Of a stretch of 64,000 nt of DNA, positions 33,492-44,260 are shown in pieces. How positions within the stretch are numbered: the first letter of the stretch is position 1; each line of letters starts with the position of its first letter. Origin of the DNA: Parvibaculum sp039680535 (lineage in GTDB: Bacteria; Pseudomonadota; Alphaproteobacteria; Parvibaculales; Parvibaculaceae). Position numbers and translations under genes: made by a program. Under the pieces are notes generated by a model, which saw only the letters and a list, made by a program, of their open reading frames with translations, had not been told where the DNA came from and did no database searches. Location of the stretch: contig NZ_JBDKSS010000022.1 in assembly GCF_039680535.1 (NCBI RefSeq), positions 1-64,000 of the forward strand, given 5' to 3'.

Positions 33492-34669
33492 AGGACGACG
33501 CAACCATCCCGCACATCATGCTCGTCGCGGGCGAGCCTTCGGGCGACGCCCTTGGCGGCGAGCTGATGGAGGCTCTGAAGGAGTTGCGGCATGGCGCGGT
33601 GCGGATCACCGGCGCAGGCGGGCCGAAGATGATCGCTCAGGGCCTCACCTCCATTTTCCCCATGTCGGACACTTCCGTGATGGGGCCGCGCGAGGTCATT
33701 CCGCGCCTGCCGCTGATCCTGCGGCGCATGCGCGAGACGGCGGACTTTGCCGTGCGCGAGCAGCCCGATGTGCTGGTCATCATCGACAGCCCGGATTTTA
33801 CGCATATGGTGGCGAAGCGCGTTGCGAAGCGTGCGCCGGATATTCCGATTGCGAATTATGTCTCGCCGAGCGTCTGGGCGTGGCGGCGCGGCCGCGCGCG
33901 GGCCATGGCCAAATATGTGAAGCGCGTGCTGGCCCTGCTTCCGTTCGAGCCGGATTTCTTTCGTGCCGAGGCCAATCTCGACTGCGTCTATGTCGGCCAT
34001 CCGGCCATCGAACGCCTGCCTGTGGAGGGCAGCGGCGAGGCGTTCCGAAAGGCGCGCGGAATGACGCCGGACCAGCCGATGCTGCTCGTCCTTCCCGGCA
34101 GCCGCACCAACGAAGTAAAGCGCCTGATTGCCGATTTCGGCGCGACGGCGGCGCTGTTGGCGCGCGACTATCCCGGCATCAGATTCGTCCTGCCGACCGT
34201 GCCGCATGTCCGGCATCTGGTGGAGGAGGGCGTGAAGAGCTGGTCCGTTCCCGTCGAGCTGATCGATAGCGAGGATGAGAAGCGCGCAGCCTTCGATGCG
34301 GCGACGGCGGCGCTCGCGGCGTCCGGTACGGTTTCGCTCGAACTCGGCCTTGCCCGTGTGCCGATGGTGATTGCCTACAAGATCGATCCGATCGCGGCCT
34401 GGTTCGTCTCCGGTCTGCTCAAGGTGCCGTCGGTCGTCGTGGTCAATCTTATTCTCGACCGGCCGTCGGTGCGCGAGTTTCTGCAATATGCGGCGAAGCC
34501 CGCCGCTCTTGCCGCGGCGTTGAAGCCGCTTCTGCGTGACACGCCCGAACGCAGGCGCGCGCTTGCCGATCTCGATGAGCTTCGCGACATCATGGGCGTG
34601 GGCGGCGACCGGCCAAGCCTCCGCGCGGCGCGGGCGGTGCTCGAGATGCTGCCGCCAAGGCTCAGATAG
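33488..34669 (+). CDS. lpxB: Lipid-A-disaccharide synthase
   Basis: The 393-residue GT19 glycosyltransferase joins lipid X to UDP-diacylglucosamine. IMLVAGEPSGDALGGELMEAL is the hallmark N terminus. YVSPSVWAWRRGRARAM, LLVLPGSRTNEVKRL and ALAASGTVSLELGLARVPMVIAYK follow. It is the last gene of the plus-strand envelope block and converges on gltA through a shared hairpin. Confidence 0.96.
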   Translation: MKDDATIPHIMLVAGEPSGDALGGELMEALKELRHGAVRITGAGGPKMIAQGLTSIFPMSDTSVMGPREVIPRLPLILRRMRETADFAVREQPDVLVIIDSPDFTHMVAKRVAKRAPDIPIANYVSPSVWAWRRGRARAMAKYVKRVLALLPFEPDFFRAEANLDCVYVGHPAIERLPVEGSGEAFRKARGMTPDQPMLLVLPGSRTNEVKRLIADFGATAALLARDYPGIRFVLPTVPHVRHLVEEGVKSWSVPVELIDSEDEKRAAFDAATAALAASGTVSLELGLARVPMVIAYKIDPIAAWFVSGLLKVPSVVVVNLILDRPSVREFLQYAAKPAALAAALKPLLRDTPERRRALADLDELRDIMGVGGDRPSLRAARAVLEMLPPRLR

Positions 34670-34673
34670 ACTC

Positions 34674-34704
34674 AAAAGAAAAGAGGCGCCCCAAGGGGCG
34701 CCTC
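34674..34704 (-). terminator. Terminator between lpxB and gltA
   Basis: A perfect 10-bp stem (GAGGCGCCCC, loop AA, GGGGCGCCTC) is followed on the minus strand by TTTTCTTTTG. It is therefore the gltA terminator. On the plus strand the tail is poor, though the hairpin could still serve lpxB. Confidence 0.85.
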
Positions 34705-34729
34705 TGGCATTTCCGGTCGGTTCGACTGC

Positions 34730-36046
<1,317 letters not shown>

Positions 36047-36146
36047 ACTGTCCTGCCTGTCCTTTGCTGGTTTGCCGAACCGGGCGGAGAGCCACGATCC
36101 AGCCATTGTTGAACATCTTATTTGGCTGCTTGCGCTTGCGCGAGCG

Positions 36147-37571
36147 TCAGGCAGCCTGATCCTTGATCCTTCCAAGCGCTTCCTCGCGGCCGAGGGTCGC
36201 CAGGACATCGAAAATGGGCGGTGAGACGGAGCTGCCCGTAGCGGCGGCGCGAAGCGGCTGCGCGACCTTGCCGAGCTTGAGGCTTTCCGTTTCGGCAAAG
36301 CTGCGCACGGCGGCCTCGATATCGCCGGCAGCCCAGCCCTGAAGCCCTTCGAGCGCGGGGGCGAGGCGCGCGAGCAATGCGCGCGCATCTGCATCCAGCA
36401 GCTTCGCCGCGTTGGCGTCGAGCGCAAGCGGCCGTTTGGCGCGCAGGAACTCGGCGCCTCTCCCGATATCGAGCAGCGTCTTTGCGCGCTCCTTGATGCC
36501 CGGCATGGCGGCGATGAGCCTGGCGCGGAAGTCCGCCCCGAAATTGCCGCCGTCGGCCCAATGGCCGAGGCGCTGCATCAGGGCGATCGTGTCGTCGGCA
36601 AGACGCGTGTCGTCGCCTTCGCGGATATAGTGGCCGTTCAGATTTTCGAGCTTGGCGAAATCGAAGCGCGAGGGCGAGCGGCCGATATGGTCGAGGTCGA
36701 ACCACTCGATTGCCTGCTCGGTTGAGAAAATCTCGTCGTCGCCATGGCTCCAGCCGAGGCGGGCGAGATAGTTCCGCATCGCTTCGGGCAGATAGCCCAT
36801 GTCGCGATAGGCATCGACGCCGAGCGCGCCGTGACGCTTGGAGAGCTTTGCGCCGTCCGGTCCGTGGATCAGCGGCACATGGGCGAATTCGGGGATCTCC
36901 CATCCCATCGCCGCGTAGATCTGGCTCTGGCGGCCGGCATTGGTGAGGTGGTCGTCGCCGCGGATGATGTGGGTGACGCCCATGTCGTGATCGTCGACGA
37001 CAACGGAAAGATTGTAGGTCGGCGTGCCGTCGCTGCGGACGATGATGAGATCGTCGAGCTGTTCATTGGCGAAGCGCACGTCGCCCATGACATGGTCGCG
37101 GACAATCGTCTCGCCTTCATTCGGCGATTTGAAGCGGATGACCGGCTTCACGCCTTCGGGCGCCTCGGAGGGATCGCGGTCGCGCCAGCGGCCGTCATAG
37201 CGAATGGGGAGGCCTTCGGCCTTTGCCTTTTCCCGCATTTCTTCGAGTTCCTGCGGGCTGGCGTAGCAGTAATAGGCCTTGCCCTGTCGCAGCAATTCCT
37301 CGGCGACCTCGCGGTGGCGCGCCTGACGCGCGAACTGATAGGTGACTTCGCCGTCCCATTCGAGACCGAGCCAGCGCAGGCCTTCAAAGATTGCGTCGAT
37401 GGCGGCGTCGGTCGAGCGCTCGCGGTCCGTGTCTTCGATGCGCAGCAGAAACTTTCCGTTGTTCCGGCGCGCATAGAGCCAGCTGAACAGGGCCGTGCGT
37501 CCGCCGCCGATATGCAGATAGCCGGTCGGCGAAGGGGCAAAGCGCGTTACGACTTGCTTCGGTTCCGTCAT
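36147..37571 (-). CDS. gltX: Glutamyl-tRNA synthetase
   Basis: The 474-residue class I synthetase carries the HIGH-like motif in SPTGYLHIGGGRTALFSW (about residues 15-32) and the KMSKS-like motif AKLSKRHGA near residue 250, with an all-helical anticodon-binding C terminus. The ATG at 37571 has GGGAG just upstream. Two GluRS paralogues are common in alphaproteobacteria, so some mischarging of tRNA-Gln for amidation is possible; this cannot be decided here. Confidence 0.95.
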   Translation of the reverse strand: MTEPKQVVTRFAPSPTGYLHIGGGRTALFSWLYARRNNGKFLLRIEDTDRERSTDAAIDAIFEGLRWLGLEWDGEVTYQFARQARHREVAEELLRQGKAYYCYASPQELEEMREKAKAEGLPIRYDGRWRDRDPSEAPEGVKPVIRFKSPNEGETIVRDHVMGDVRFANEQLDDLIIVRSDGTPTYNLSVVVDDHDMGVTHIIRGDDHLTNAGRQSQIYAAMGWEIPEFAHVPLIHGPDGAKLSKRHGALGVDAYRDMGYLPEAMRNYLARLGWSHGDDEIFSTEQAIEWFDLDHIGRSPSRFDFAKLENLNGHYIREGDDTRLADDTIALMQRLGHWADGGNFGADFRARLIAAMPGIKERAKTLLDIGRGAEFLRAKRPLALDANAAKLLDADARALLARLAPALEGLQGWAAGDIEAAVRSFAETESLKLGKVAQPLRAAATGSSVSPPIFDVLATLGREEALGRIKDQAA

Positions 37572-37817
37572 GATCTCCCGTGGTCCCACCTTTCGGGCCA
37601 CACCCGTGAGGGGTGAACCCAGGCAGGTAGGCAAGGCGATTTATTGTTGGCATGCTGCGATCCGGAGGCGCGACTTTCGGGCATTCGGATCTGCTGCGGG
37701 GCAGGGGTTTTCTAGCACATTGCGGCGATGCAACGTAAGCCCGAAGGGGCCGCTTGCCCAAGGGTTTTTGGGTTTTGTTCACGGGCTGTTCGGGGCGTTT
37801 TTCGAGTAGGGGGCGGA

Positions 37818-40013
37818 GTGACGGCCGCGACGGATGCGGAATTGGAAGAGGCCGTGGAAGGGCCTCCGGCGGACGAGGCTTTTTCGCCCCTCCGGCGGGC
37901 GTCCGACTATGTCGCCGCATCCTTTTTCGGCGAGACGGACCGGTGGTTTCTGTGGTCCCCGGTGTTGCTCGGCCTCGGAATCGCGCTCTATTTCAGCCTT
38001 TCCTTTGAGCCGCCGCTCTGGGCGGCGTTGCTCGCCCTTTCGGCGGCGGGCGGCGGGCTTGCCGTCGCGCTGAGACGGGGAGCGACCGGTGTTCTCGCGG
38101 TGGCCATTTTCTGCGTCGTGCTCGGTTTCGCGCTGGCCTGCATCCGCGCGGCGGTCGTTGCGGCGCCTGTCATCCAGAAACCGTGGAATGGCGTGATCGA
38201 GGGGCGCGTCGTTGAGGTCGAGCGAACGGAAAAGGGCGCTCTCGCCGTCACGCTTGAGCCGCTTTCGATGGACCGCGTTGCGCCTGCCGACATGCCGGCG
38301 AAGGTGCGATTGCAGGTCCGCTTCCCCGACGCGGTGATCGAGCCGGGCGAGACGATCCGGGTGCGGGGAAGGCTCATGCCGCCGCCGGAACCGGTGGAGC
38401 CCGGCGGATTCGACTATGCGCGGCAGGTCTGGTTCGATGGGTTGGGCGGCGTCGGCTTCGCATTTGCGGCGCCGGAGCGCGTCGCGCCGCCGCCGGAGGA
38501 CTGGACGACTTCGCTTGCGCGGTTGCGGCAGGCCATCACGGCTCGCGTACAGAGCGGCATCGGCGGCGCTTCGGGCGCGATTGCGGCGGCGCTCATCACG
38601 GGCGAGCAGCGCGCCATTCCGGACTGGGCGGCGGAGGATTTGCGCAAGGCGGGCCTTGCTCACGTGCTGTCGATTTCCGGCCTTCATATGGTGCTATTCG
38701 GCGGGTCGCTGTTCTGGCTGTTGCGCGCGGGCCTGGCCCTCGTGCCTGCCATCGCGCTGCGCTATCCGATCAAGAAATGGGGCGCGGCGGCGGCGCTCGT
38801 CGGGTCCACGGGCTATCTCCTCATCTCGGGCGCGGAGGTCGCCACGCAGCGCTCATGGATCATGATCGCGCTGATGTTCGTTGCGATCATCTTCGATCGG
38901 CCTGCGCTCAGTATGCGGAATGTCGCCTTGGCCGCGCTGCTCGTGCTCGCCTGGCAACCCGAGAGCCTGCTGGGAGCCAGCTTTCAGATGTCGTTTGCCG
39001 CGGTCGTCGGTCTTATCGCCTGTTACGAGAGCCCGCTGGTGCAGCGTTTCACGGCCATGAATGAAGGCAGCGATGGGTTCCTCTTTGGTAGCCTGCGCTT
39101 TGCCTTCAACTATGTCGCGGGGGTTCTCGTCACGACCACGATTGCGGGCTTCGCGACGGGCGCCTATGCCGCCTTTCATTTCGATCGCATCGCGCTTTAC
39201 GGCATGGCGGGAAATCTCGGCGCGCTGCCGATTGTCAGCGTTCTGGTCATGCCCGCCGCGCTGGCGACGATGGTTCTGATGCCGTTCGGTGCGGAGGCGC
39301 CGGCGCTTTGGGTGATGGGCAAGGGCGTCGAGGGCATGCTTTGGGTCGCGCATGAGGTGGCCGGATGGCGGGGTGCCGATCGCCTCGTCGCATCCGCGCC
39401 GATGGCGTCGCTGGCATTGCTGACTCTGGGCGGATTGTGGCTGTCGCTGTGGCGCGGGAGCTGGCGCTTCGCCGGCATCGCGCCGATGGCACTGGCCCTC
39501 GCGCTCTGGGGCTCGCCTGCCCGGCCCGATCTTCTGATCGCTCCCGATGGAAGGCTTGCGGCGCTGCGCGGTAAGGATGGCCTGCTTCATCTGACCGCGA
39601 AGCGTTCATCCTATGCAGCCTCGCAATGGCTGCGGCACGATGGCGATACACGGGAGCCGTCGGATGCCGTCGGATCGCCGTATCAGGGGTGCGACTCAGC
39701 GGGATGTATCTGGCATGAGCCGGGACGACCGCTGGTCGCTTTTTCGGAAGGACCGGAGGCGCTTGGCGATGATTGCGTAAGGGCAGACGTCGTGATCTCG
39801 ATGGTACCCGTGGCGCGGCAGATACGCGCGACTTGTCATGCACGGCTGGTCGTCGATCGCTTCGATCTCTGGCGGGGCGGCGCGATAGCGATCTACTACG
39901 GCTCGGATGGAACGATGAGAATGGAGACCTCGCGCGAGGCGCGCGGCCGCCGTCCCTGGGTGCAGCGCCAGTTCACCGCAAAGTCACGGGATGAAGGTGC
40001 CGCCGATCAGTAG
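37818..40013 (+). CDS. comEC: ComEC/Rec2 family DNA-uptake channel protein
   Basis: The roughly 731-residue inner-membrane protein has a DUF4131 region with an OB-like domain (about 50-230). The competence domain follows (about 240-540) with GLAHVLSISGLHMVLFGG and the typical many-helix bundle. The C-terminal 150 residues correspond to the metallo-beta-lactamase-like part but lack its histidine motif, a state common in alphaproteobacteria. The start is GTG 37818, preceded by GGGGGCGGA; an ATG at 37728 would add 30 poorly conserved residues. Its last seven bases overlap the end of lexA on the other strand. Confidence 0.88.
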   Translation: MTAATDAELEEAVEGPPADEAFSPLRRASDYVAASFFGETDRWFLWSPVLLGLGIALYFSLSFEPPLWAALLALSAAGGGLAVALRRGATGVLAVAIFCVVLGFALACIRAAVVAAPVIQKPWNGVIEGRVVEVERTEKGALAVTLEPLSMDRVAPADMPAKVRLQVRFPDAVIEPGETIRVRGRLMPPPEPVEPGGFDYARQVWFDGLGGVGFAFAAPERVAPPPEDWTTSLARLRQAITARVQSGIGGASGAIAAALITGEQRAIPDWAAEDLRKAGLAHVLSISGLHMVLFGGSLFWLLRAGLALVPAIALRYPIKKWGAAAALVGSTGYLLISGAEVATQRSWIMIALMFVAIIFDRPALSMRNVALAALLVLAWQPESLLGASFQMSFAAVVGLIACYESPLVQRFTAMNEGSDGFLFGSLRFAFNYVAGVLVTTTIAGFATGAYAAFHFDRIALYGMAGNLGALPIVSVLVMPAALATMVLMPFGAEAPALWVMGKGVEGMLWVAHEVAGWRGADRLVASAPMASLALLTLGGLWLSLWRGSWRFAGIAPMALALALWGSPARPDLLIAPDGRLAALRGKDGLLHLTAKRSSYAASQWLRHDGDTREPSDAVGSPYQGCDSAGCIWHEPGRPLVAFSEGPEALGDDCVRADVVISMVPVARQIRATCHARLVVDRFDLWRGGAIAIYYGSDGTMRMETSREARGRRPWVQRQFTAKSRDEGAADQ

Positions 40014-40717
40014 CGGCGCAGCAGCCCGACGAGCTTGCCCTGAACCTTCACACGATCCGGCCCGAAGATGCGCGTTTCATAGGCGGGATTTGCCGCCTCA
40101 AGCGCGATGGAATCGCCCTTGCGGCGCAGGCGTTTCAGCGTTGCTTCCATGCCGTCGACAAGCGCCACGACGATCTCGCCGCTATTGGCTGTATCGCAGC
40201 GCTGAATGAGCACCGTGTCGCCATCGAGAATGCCGGCCTCGATCATCGAGTCGCCCTTGACCTCGAGGGCGTAATGCTCGCCCGAGCCAAGCAGCGTCAG
40301 CGGCACAGCGACCTGATGGCTTTCCTCCTGCAGCGCCTCGATGGGCGTGCCGGCGGCGATGCGGCCCATGACGGAGAGCGTGATCGTGTTTTCCGGCTGG
40401 TGGGCGGGCTGAAGGTCGCGGCTGAGCGCCTTTCCGCGGCTGCCTTCGATGACGCTTGGCGAGAAGCCCTTGTTGCGCGAGATCGAGAGACTCGGCGAGG
40501 CGGACTCGGGCAGTTTCACGATCTCGAGCGCACGGGCGCGATGCGCAAGGCGGCGGATGAAGCCTCGTTCTTCCAGCGCGGTAATGAGGCGATGGATGCC
40601 CGATTTGGACCGCAGATCCAGCGCGTCCTTCATTTCATCGAAGCTCGGAGACACGCCCCCCTCCTTGATGCGCTCATGAATGAACATCAGGAGTTCGTGC
40701 TGTTTGCGTGTGAGCAT
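40007..40717 (-). CDS. lexA: LexA repressor
   Basis: The 236-residue SOS repressor has an N-terminal winged helix-turn-helix (1-65; MLTRKQHELLMFIHERI), a linker, and a self-cleaving S24 peptidase domain. The scissile Ala122-Gly123 is in RIAAGTP, the nucleophile Ser157 in VKGDSM, and Lys195 in MEATLKR. ATG 40717 is used because homologues start MLTRKQ; an upstream TTG at 40732 is less likely. A perfect SOS box lies 46 bases upstream, so it is autoregulated. Confidence 0.97.
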   Translation of the reverse strand: MLTRKQHELLMFIHERIKEGGVSPSFDEMKDALDLRSKSGIHRLITALEERGFIRRLAHRARALEIVKLPESASPSLSISRNKGFSPSVIEGSRGKALSRDLQPAHQPENTITLSVMGRIAAGTPIEALQEESHQVAVPLTLLGSGEHYALEVKGDSMIEAGILDGDTVLIQRCDTANSGEIVVALVDGMEATLKRLRRKGDSIALEAANPAYETRIFGPDRVKVQGKLVGLLRRY

Positions 40718-40762
40718 GCTTTCGGGCCCCAAATATGGAACAAACCATAAACCTTGCTACAC

Positions 40763-40777
40763 GTTCTAGTTTGGTTC
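40763..40777 (-). promoter_or_regulatory. SOS box of lexA
   Basis: GTTC-N7-GTTC on the plus strand (GAAC-N7-GAAC read toward lexA) is centred about 53 bases before the lexA ATG. It confirms which operator type this LexA uses and supports the two boxes at 15570 and 15596. Confidence 0.85.
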
Positions 40778-40808
40778 CCATCGGGCGTCAAGAGCTTCTG
40801 TGGATAAA

Positions 40809-42020
40809 TCAGAACCGAAGCGGCAGGACCTCGACGAGCGCTCCGGCTTCCGCGGCGGGTGCGTGAGGCGGGCGCACGATCAGGCAATCGGCGGCCGAGA
40901 GCAGCGAGAGCATGGAGCTGTCCTGCTTCGGAAAGGGCGTCGCGACGGGAAGTTCGCCCGGCACATGGTCGATGCTGGCGCGCAGATAGTCCTCTCGCTG
41001 GTCGTTCGCTGCGAGCGGCGTAGCGAGGCGAGCCGGGACGGTTCGAGGTGCGTGCCCCTCGCCGCCGGCAAGCCTGGTCAGCGCGGGCACCAGGAAAAGC
41101 AGGGCGCAGACCTGCGCCGAAACGGGATTACCCGGCAGGCCCAGCATGGGAATGTTGCGGTAGCGCCCGAACATCAGCGGCTTTCCGGGGCGCATGGCGA
41201 TACGCCAGAAATCGATGTCGAGCCCATCTTCCGCGAGCGCCGACTGGACGAGATCGTGGTCGCCGACGGAGGCGCCGCCGAGAGTCACGAGCATGTCGGC
41301 GCCGATGGCCTTGCGCGCGGCCGCGCGGATCGCCTCGCGCCGGTCGGGCGCAATGCCAAGATCGAGAGGAACGCCGCCCGCTTCCACGATGAGCGCCGCG
41401 AGCCCGTCATTATTGGACGAGACGATCTGGTTGGGGCCGATGGGCATGCCCGGCCGCACCAGTTCGTCGCCTGTCGAGAAAAAGGCGACGCGTGGGCGTC
41501 GATGCAGAAAGAGGCTCGGCTGGTTCATCGCAGCGGCAAAGGCAATGTCGGCAGGCGAGAGTTTTCGCCCGGAAACGAGCCCGGTCGCGCCTTCCTTGAA
41601 GTCGAGGCCTGCGCGGCGGATATTCCGTCCGGGTACGGCGCTTTCACGCGCGATGACGATATCGCCATAGCGCTCGGTATCTTCCTGAATGACGATGGCG
41701 TCGGCGCCCTGCGGCACGGGGGCGCCGGTGAAGATGCGCACCGCTTCGCCTTCGCCGAGGGTGCCGTCATAAGCGCCGCCCGCAGGCGCTTCGCCGACGA
41801 CGCGGAGCCGCGCCGGCACGCTCGCCACATCGGCGGCGCGGACCGCATAGCCGTCCATGGCCGAGAGATCGGCAGGCGGCTGGGTTCGCCGCGCGACGAC
41901 ATCTTCCGCGAGAACACGGCCAGCCGCGTTGGCAAGCATCACCGGCTCCGCCGCCGTGGGCGTCAGCATGGCCAGAATGCGTGCGCGGGCTTCCGCGACG
42001 GGGATCAGGGCTTGCGCCAT
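40809..42020 (-). CDS. moeA: Molybdopterin molybdenumtransferase MoeA
   Basis: The 403-residue enzyme inserts molybdate into adenylated molybdopterin. Family features are PPADLSAMDGYAVRAADV, RIFTGAPVPQGADAIVIQEDT, FSTGDELVRPG, VTLGGASVGDHDLV and LGLPGNPVSA. The ATG directly abuts the moaC stop, so the pair is translationally linked. It lies just upstream of lexA in the same direction, the usual trpC-moaC-moeA-lexA arrangement. Confidence 0.96.
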   Translation of the reverse strand: MAQALIPVAEARARILAMLTPTAAEPVMLANAAGRVLAEDVVARRTQPPADLSAMDGYAVRAADVASVPARLRVVGEAPAGGAYDGTLGEGEAVRIFTGAPVPQGADAIVIQEDTERYGDIVIARESAVPGRNIRRAGLDFKEGATGLVSGRKLSPADIAFAAAMNQPSLFLHRRPRVAFFSTGDELVRPGMPIGPNQIVSSNNDGLAALIVEAGGVPLDLGIAPDRREAIRAAARKAIGADMLVTLGGASVGDHDLVQSALAEDGLDIDFWRIAMRPGKPLMFGRYRNIPMLGLPGNPVSAQVCALLFLVPALTRLAGGEGHAPRTVPARLATPLAANDQREDYLRASIDHVPGELPVATPFPKQDSSMLSLLSAADCLIVRPPHAPAAEAGALVEVLPLRF

Positions 42021-42506
42021 TTACTTCGCCTTATAGATGCCGGACTTGCCACCCGCCTTGTGCGTGAGGCGGATGTCCTCGATCCGCATCGAGCGGTCCA
42101 CGGCCTTCGCCATGTCGTAAATCGTGAGGCAGGCGACGCTTACCGCTGTCAGCGCTTCCATTTCGACGCCCGTCTGGCCGGAAAGTTTCACCGTCGCTTC
42201 GACTTCGATGCAGTTCCTTTTTGCGTCGGGTTTGAAATCGACCGAAACCTTCGATATGGCGAGCGGATGGCAGAGCGGAATGAGGTCGGCGGTTTTCTTC
42301 GCGGCCATGATGCCGGCGAGCCGTGCGACCTCGAGCGCATTGCCTTTGGCGAGACCGCCACCGGTGATAAGGGCAAGCGTCTCCGGCTCCATCAAGATGC
42401 GGCCCCTGGCTGTCGCCGTGCGCGCCGTCACCTTCTTGGCCGACACGTCGACCATGCTGGCGCGGCCTTTGGCGTCGAGATGGGTGAGTTTCTTCTTGCC
42501 CGTCAA
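42021..42506 (-). CDS. moaC: Cyclic pyranopterin monophosphate synthase MoaC
   Basis: The 161-residue hexameric enzyme forms cyclic pyranopterin monophosphate from the MoaA product. Signature stretches are LTHLDAKGRASMVDVS, IPLCHPLAISKVSVDF and GVEMEALTAVSVACLTIYDMAKAVD. The start is TTG at 42506, with GGAGG about nine bases upstream. An ATG-started frame nearby is out of register and not conserved. Confidence 0.95.
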   Translation of the reverse strand: MTGKKKLTHLDAKGRASMVDVSAKKVTARTATARGRILMEPETLALITGGGLAKGNALEVARLAGIMAAKKTADLIPLCHPLAISKVSVDFKPDAKRNCIEVEATVKLSGQTGVEMEALTAVSVACLTIYDMAKAVDRSMRIEDIRLTHKAGGKSGIYKAK

Positions 42507-42550
42507 TTTCCAAGCCTCCGGTCGTTGCGCCCGCGCGCAGGGCGCTTCTA

Positions 42551-43402
42551 TCAGGCGGCGGCCGCCTTGATCGCCTTCAGAGTGGCCAGCAGCTTCGCAG
42601 CACCGTCGAGCGGCAGGCAGCTCGGGCCATCGCAGAGAGCCTTGTCGGGCTCGGGGTGAAATTCGAGGAATACGCCATCCGCGCCTGCCGCGACGGCAGA
42701 CTTGGCGATGATCGACACGCCTTCGCGACGACCGCCCGTTGACGCGCCGCCCGTGCGCGGATCGGCGCCCGGTAGCTGCACGGCATGCGTTGCGTCAATG
42801 GTGACGGGAACGCCGAGCTTCTTCATTTCGCTGAGGGCCAGCATGTCGACGACGAGATTGTTGTAGCCGAACGAAGAACCGCGCTCGCAAAGCATGGTGA
42901 AGTCCGCGCCGTCTGTCGCTTCCTTGATCTTGGAGACGATGTTCTTGCAGTCCCAGGGGGCGAGGAACTGCGCCTTCTTCACATGGAGAAGGCCGCCCGC
43001 CTTGTGCGTCGCGCGCGCGGCGGCTACCACGAGGTCCGTCTGGCGGCAGAGAAAGGCCGGGATCTGCACGATGTCGGCCACCGCCGCGACGGGCTCGGCC
43101 TGATAGACTTCGTGAAGATCGGTCGCGATCGGCACGTTGAATTCGGCCTTCACGGTGGCGAGCATTTCGAGGCCCTTTTCGAGGCCGGGCCCGCGATAGC
43201 TCTTGATCGAGGAGCGGTTCGCCTTGTCGAAGCTCGCCTTGAAGATGTAGGGCAGGCCGAGTTCGGCGGTCACGGCTTTCAGATGCCGCGCGACATCGAA
43301 GGCGAGCTTCTGATCCTCAAGCACGTTCAACCCGGCGATGACGACCAGCGGCTGTCCGTCGCCGATCGCGATATTCCATTTGTTCAGCTTGAGCACGGTC
43401 AT
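42551..43402 (-). CDS. kdsA: 3-deoxy-8-phosphooctulonate (KDO-8-P) synthase
   Basis: The 283-residue TIM-barrel enzyme makes the KDO precursor of the lipopolysaccharide core. VVIAGLNVLED, KASFDKANRSSIKSYRGPG, RQTDLVVAAA, CERGSSFGYNNLVVDM and SGGRREGVSIIAKSAVAAG are diagnostic. The asparagine in GLNVLE, where metal-dependent enzymes have cysteine, indicates the metal-independent class. It interrupts the trpC-moaC order seen in many relatives. The ATG at 43402 is preferred over an open extension to 43465. Confidence 0.95.
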   Translation of the reverse strand: MTVLKLNKWNIAIGDGQPLVVIAGLNVLEDQKLAFDVARHLKAVTAELGLPYIFKASFDKANRSSIKSYRGPGLEKGLEMLATVKAEFNVPIATDLHEVYQAEPVAAVADIVQIPAFLCRQTDLVVAAARATHKAGGLLHVKKAQFLAPWDCKNIVSKIKEATDGADFTMLCERGSSFGYNNLVVDMLALSEMKKLGVPVTIDATHAVQLPGADPRTGGASTGGRREGVSIIAKSAVAAGADGVFLEFHPEPDKALCDGPSCLPLDGAAKLLATLKAIKAAAA

Positions 43403-43468
43403 GGCGGATACCTTTGGGGCCGTTGCGGCGGAGAGTGATGACGTAACGCGAACGCTACCGGGCAAACA

Positions 43469-44260
43469 TTATTTCTGCAGCAGGGCGCGCGTCGCAGCCT
43501 CGACGTCGTCCTGCCGCATCAGGCTCTCGCCGACGAGATAGGCATAGACGTCCGATCGGGCGAGGCGGGCGAGATCGGCAGGTGTGAAGATGCCGCTTTC
43601 GCCGATGACGAGGCGATCCTTCGGAACGCGGGGCGCGAGCTTTTCGGTCGTCGCCAGCGTCACTTCGAAGGTGCGCAGATTGCGGTTGTTGATACCGACG
43701 AGCGGGCTCTTCAGCATGAGCGCGCGGTCGAGTTCCGCCTCGTCATGGACCTCGATGATCGCGTCCATGCCCCATGCGAGCGCCGCGTCTTCGAGGTCGC
43801 GCGCCTGCGCATCGGAGACCGATGCCATGATGATGAGGATGCAGTCGGCACCCATCGCGCGGGCTTCGGCCACCTGATAGGTGTCGTAGAGGAAGTCCTT
43901 GCGGATGACAGGCAGCGAAACAGCCGCGCGGGCGGCAGTCAGAAATTCCGGGCTTCCCTGAAAGGAGGGTCCGTCGGTGAGCACGGAGAGGCAGGCCGCG
44001 CCGCCGCGTTCATAAGCGCGGGCCAGCGCAGGCGGATCGAAATGCGCGCGGATGAGCCCCTTGGATGGGCTTGCCTTCTTGATTTCGGCGATCAGCGCAT
44101 ATTCCCTTGCCGCGACCTTGCGCGACAGCGCCGCCGCGAAACCTCGCACCGGGCTCGCCGCGCGGGCCGCTGCCTCGACATCGCCGATAGGGCGGGACTT
44201 CTTCGCCGCCGCGATCTCTTCGAGCTTGTATGCGCCGATCTTTTCGAGAATGTCAGCCAT
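43469..44260 (-). CDS. trpC: Indole-3-glycerol phosphate synthase
   Basis: The 263-residue TIM-barrel enzyme of tryptophan synthesis carries LIAEIKKASPSKG (catalytic lysine), LSVLTDGPSFQGS, VIRKDFLYDTYQVAEARA, GINNRNLRTFEV and VIGESGI. The ATG at 44260 overlaps the end of trpD by eight bases. It is monofunctional, with no fused TrpF. Confidence 0.96.
   Translation of the reverse strand: MADILEKIGAYKLEEIAAAKKSRPIGDVEAAARAASPVRGFAAALSRKVAAREYALIAEIKKASPSKGLIRAHFDPPALARAYERGGAACLSVLTDGPSFQGSPEFLTAARAAVSLPVIRKDFLYDTYQVAEARAMGADCILIIMASVSDAQARDLEDAALAWGMDAIIEVHDEAELDRALMLKSPLVGINNRNLRTFEVTLATTEKLAPRVPKDRLVIGESGIFTPADLARLARSDVYAYLVGESLMRQDDVEAATRALLQK

Noticed and set aside
36047..36427. N-terminal extension of citrate synthase to 36427
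   Set aside because: It would overlap gltX, the translated residues are unlike any citrate synthase, and a good start with AGGA lies at 36046.
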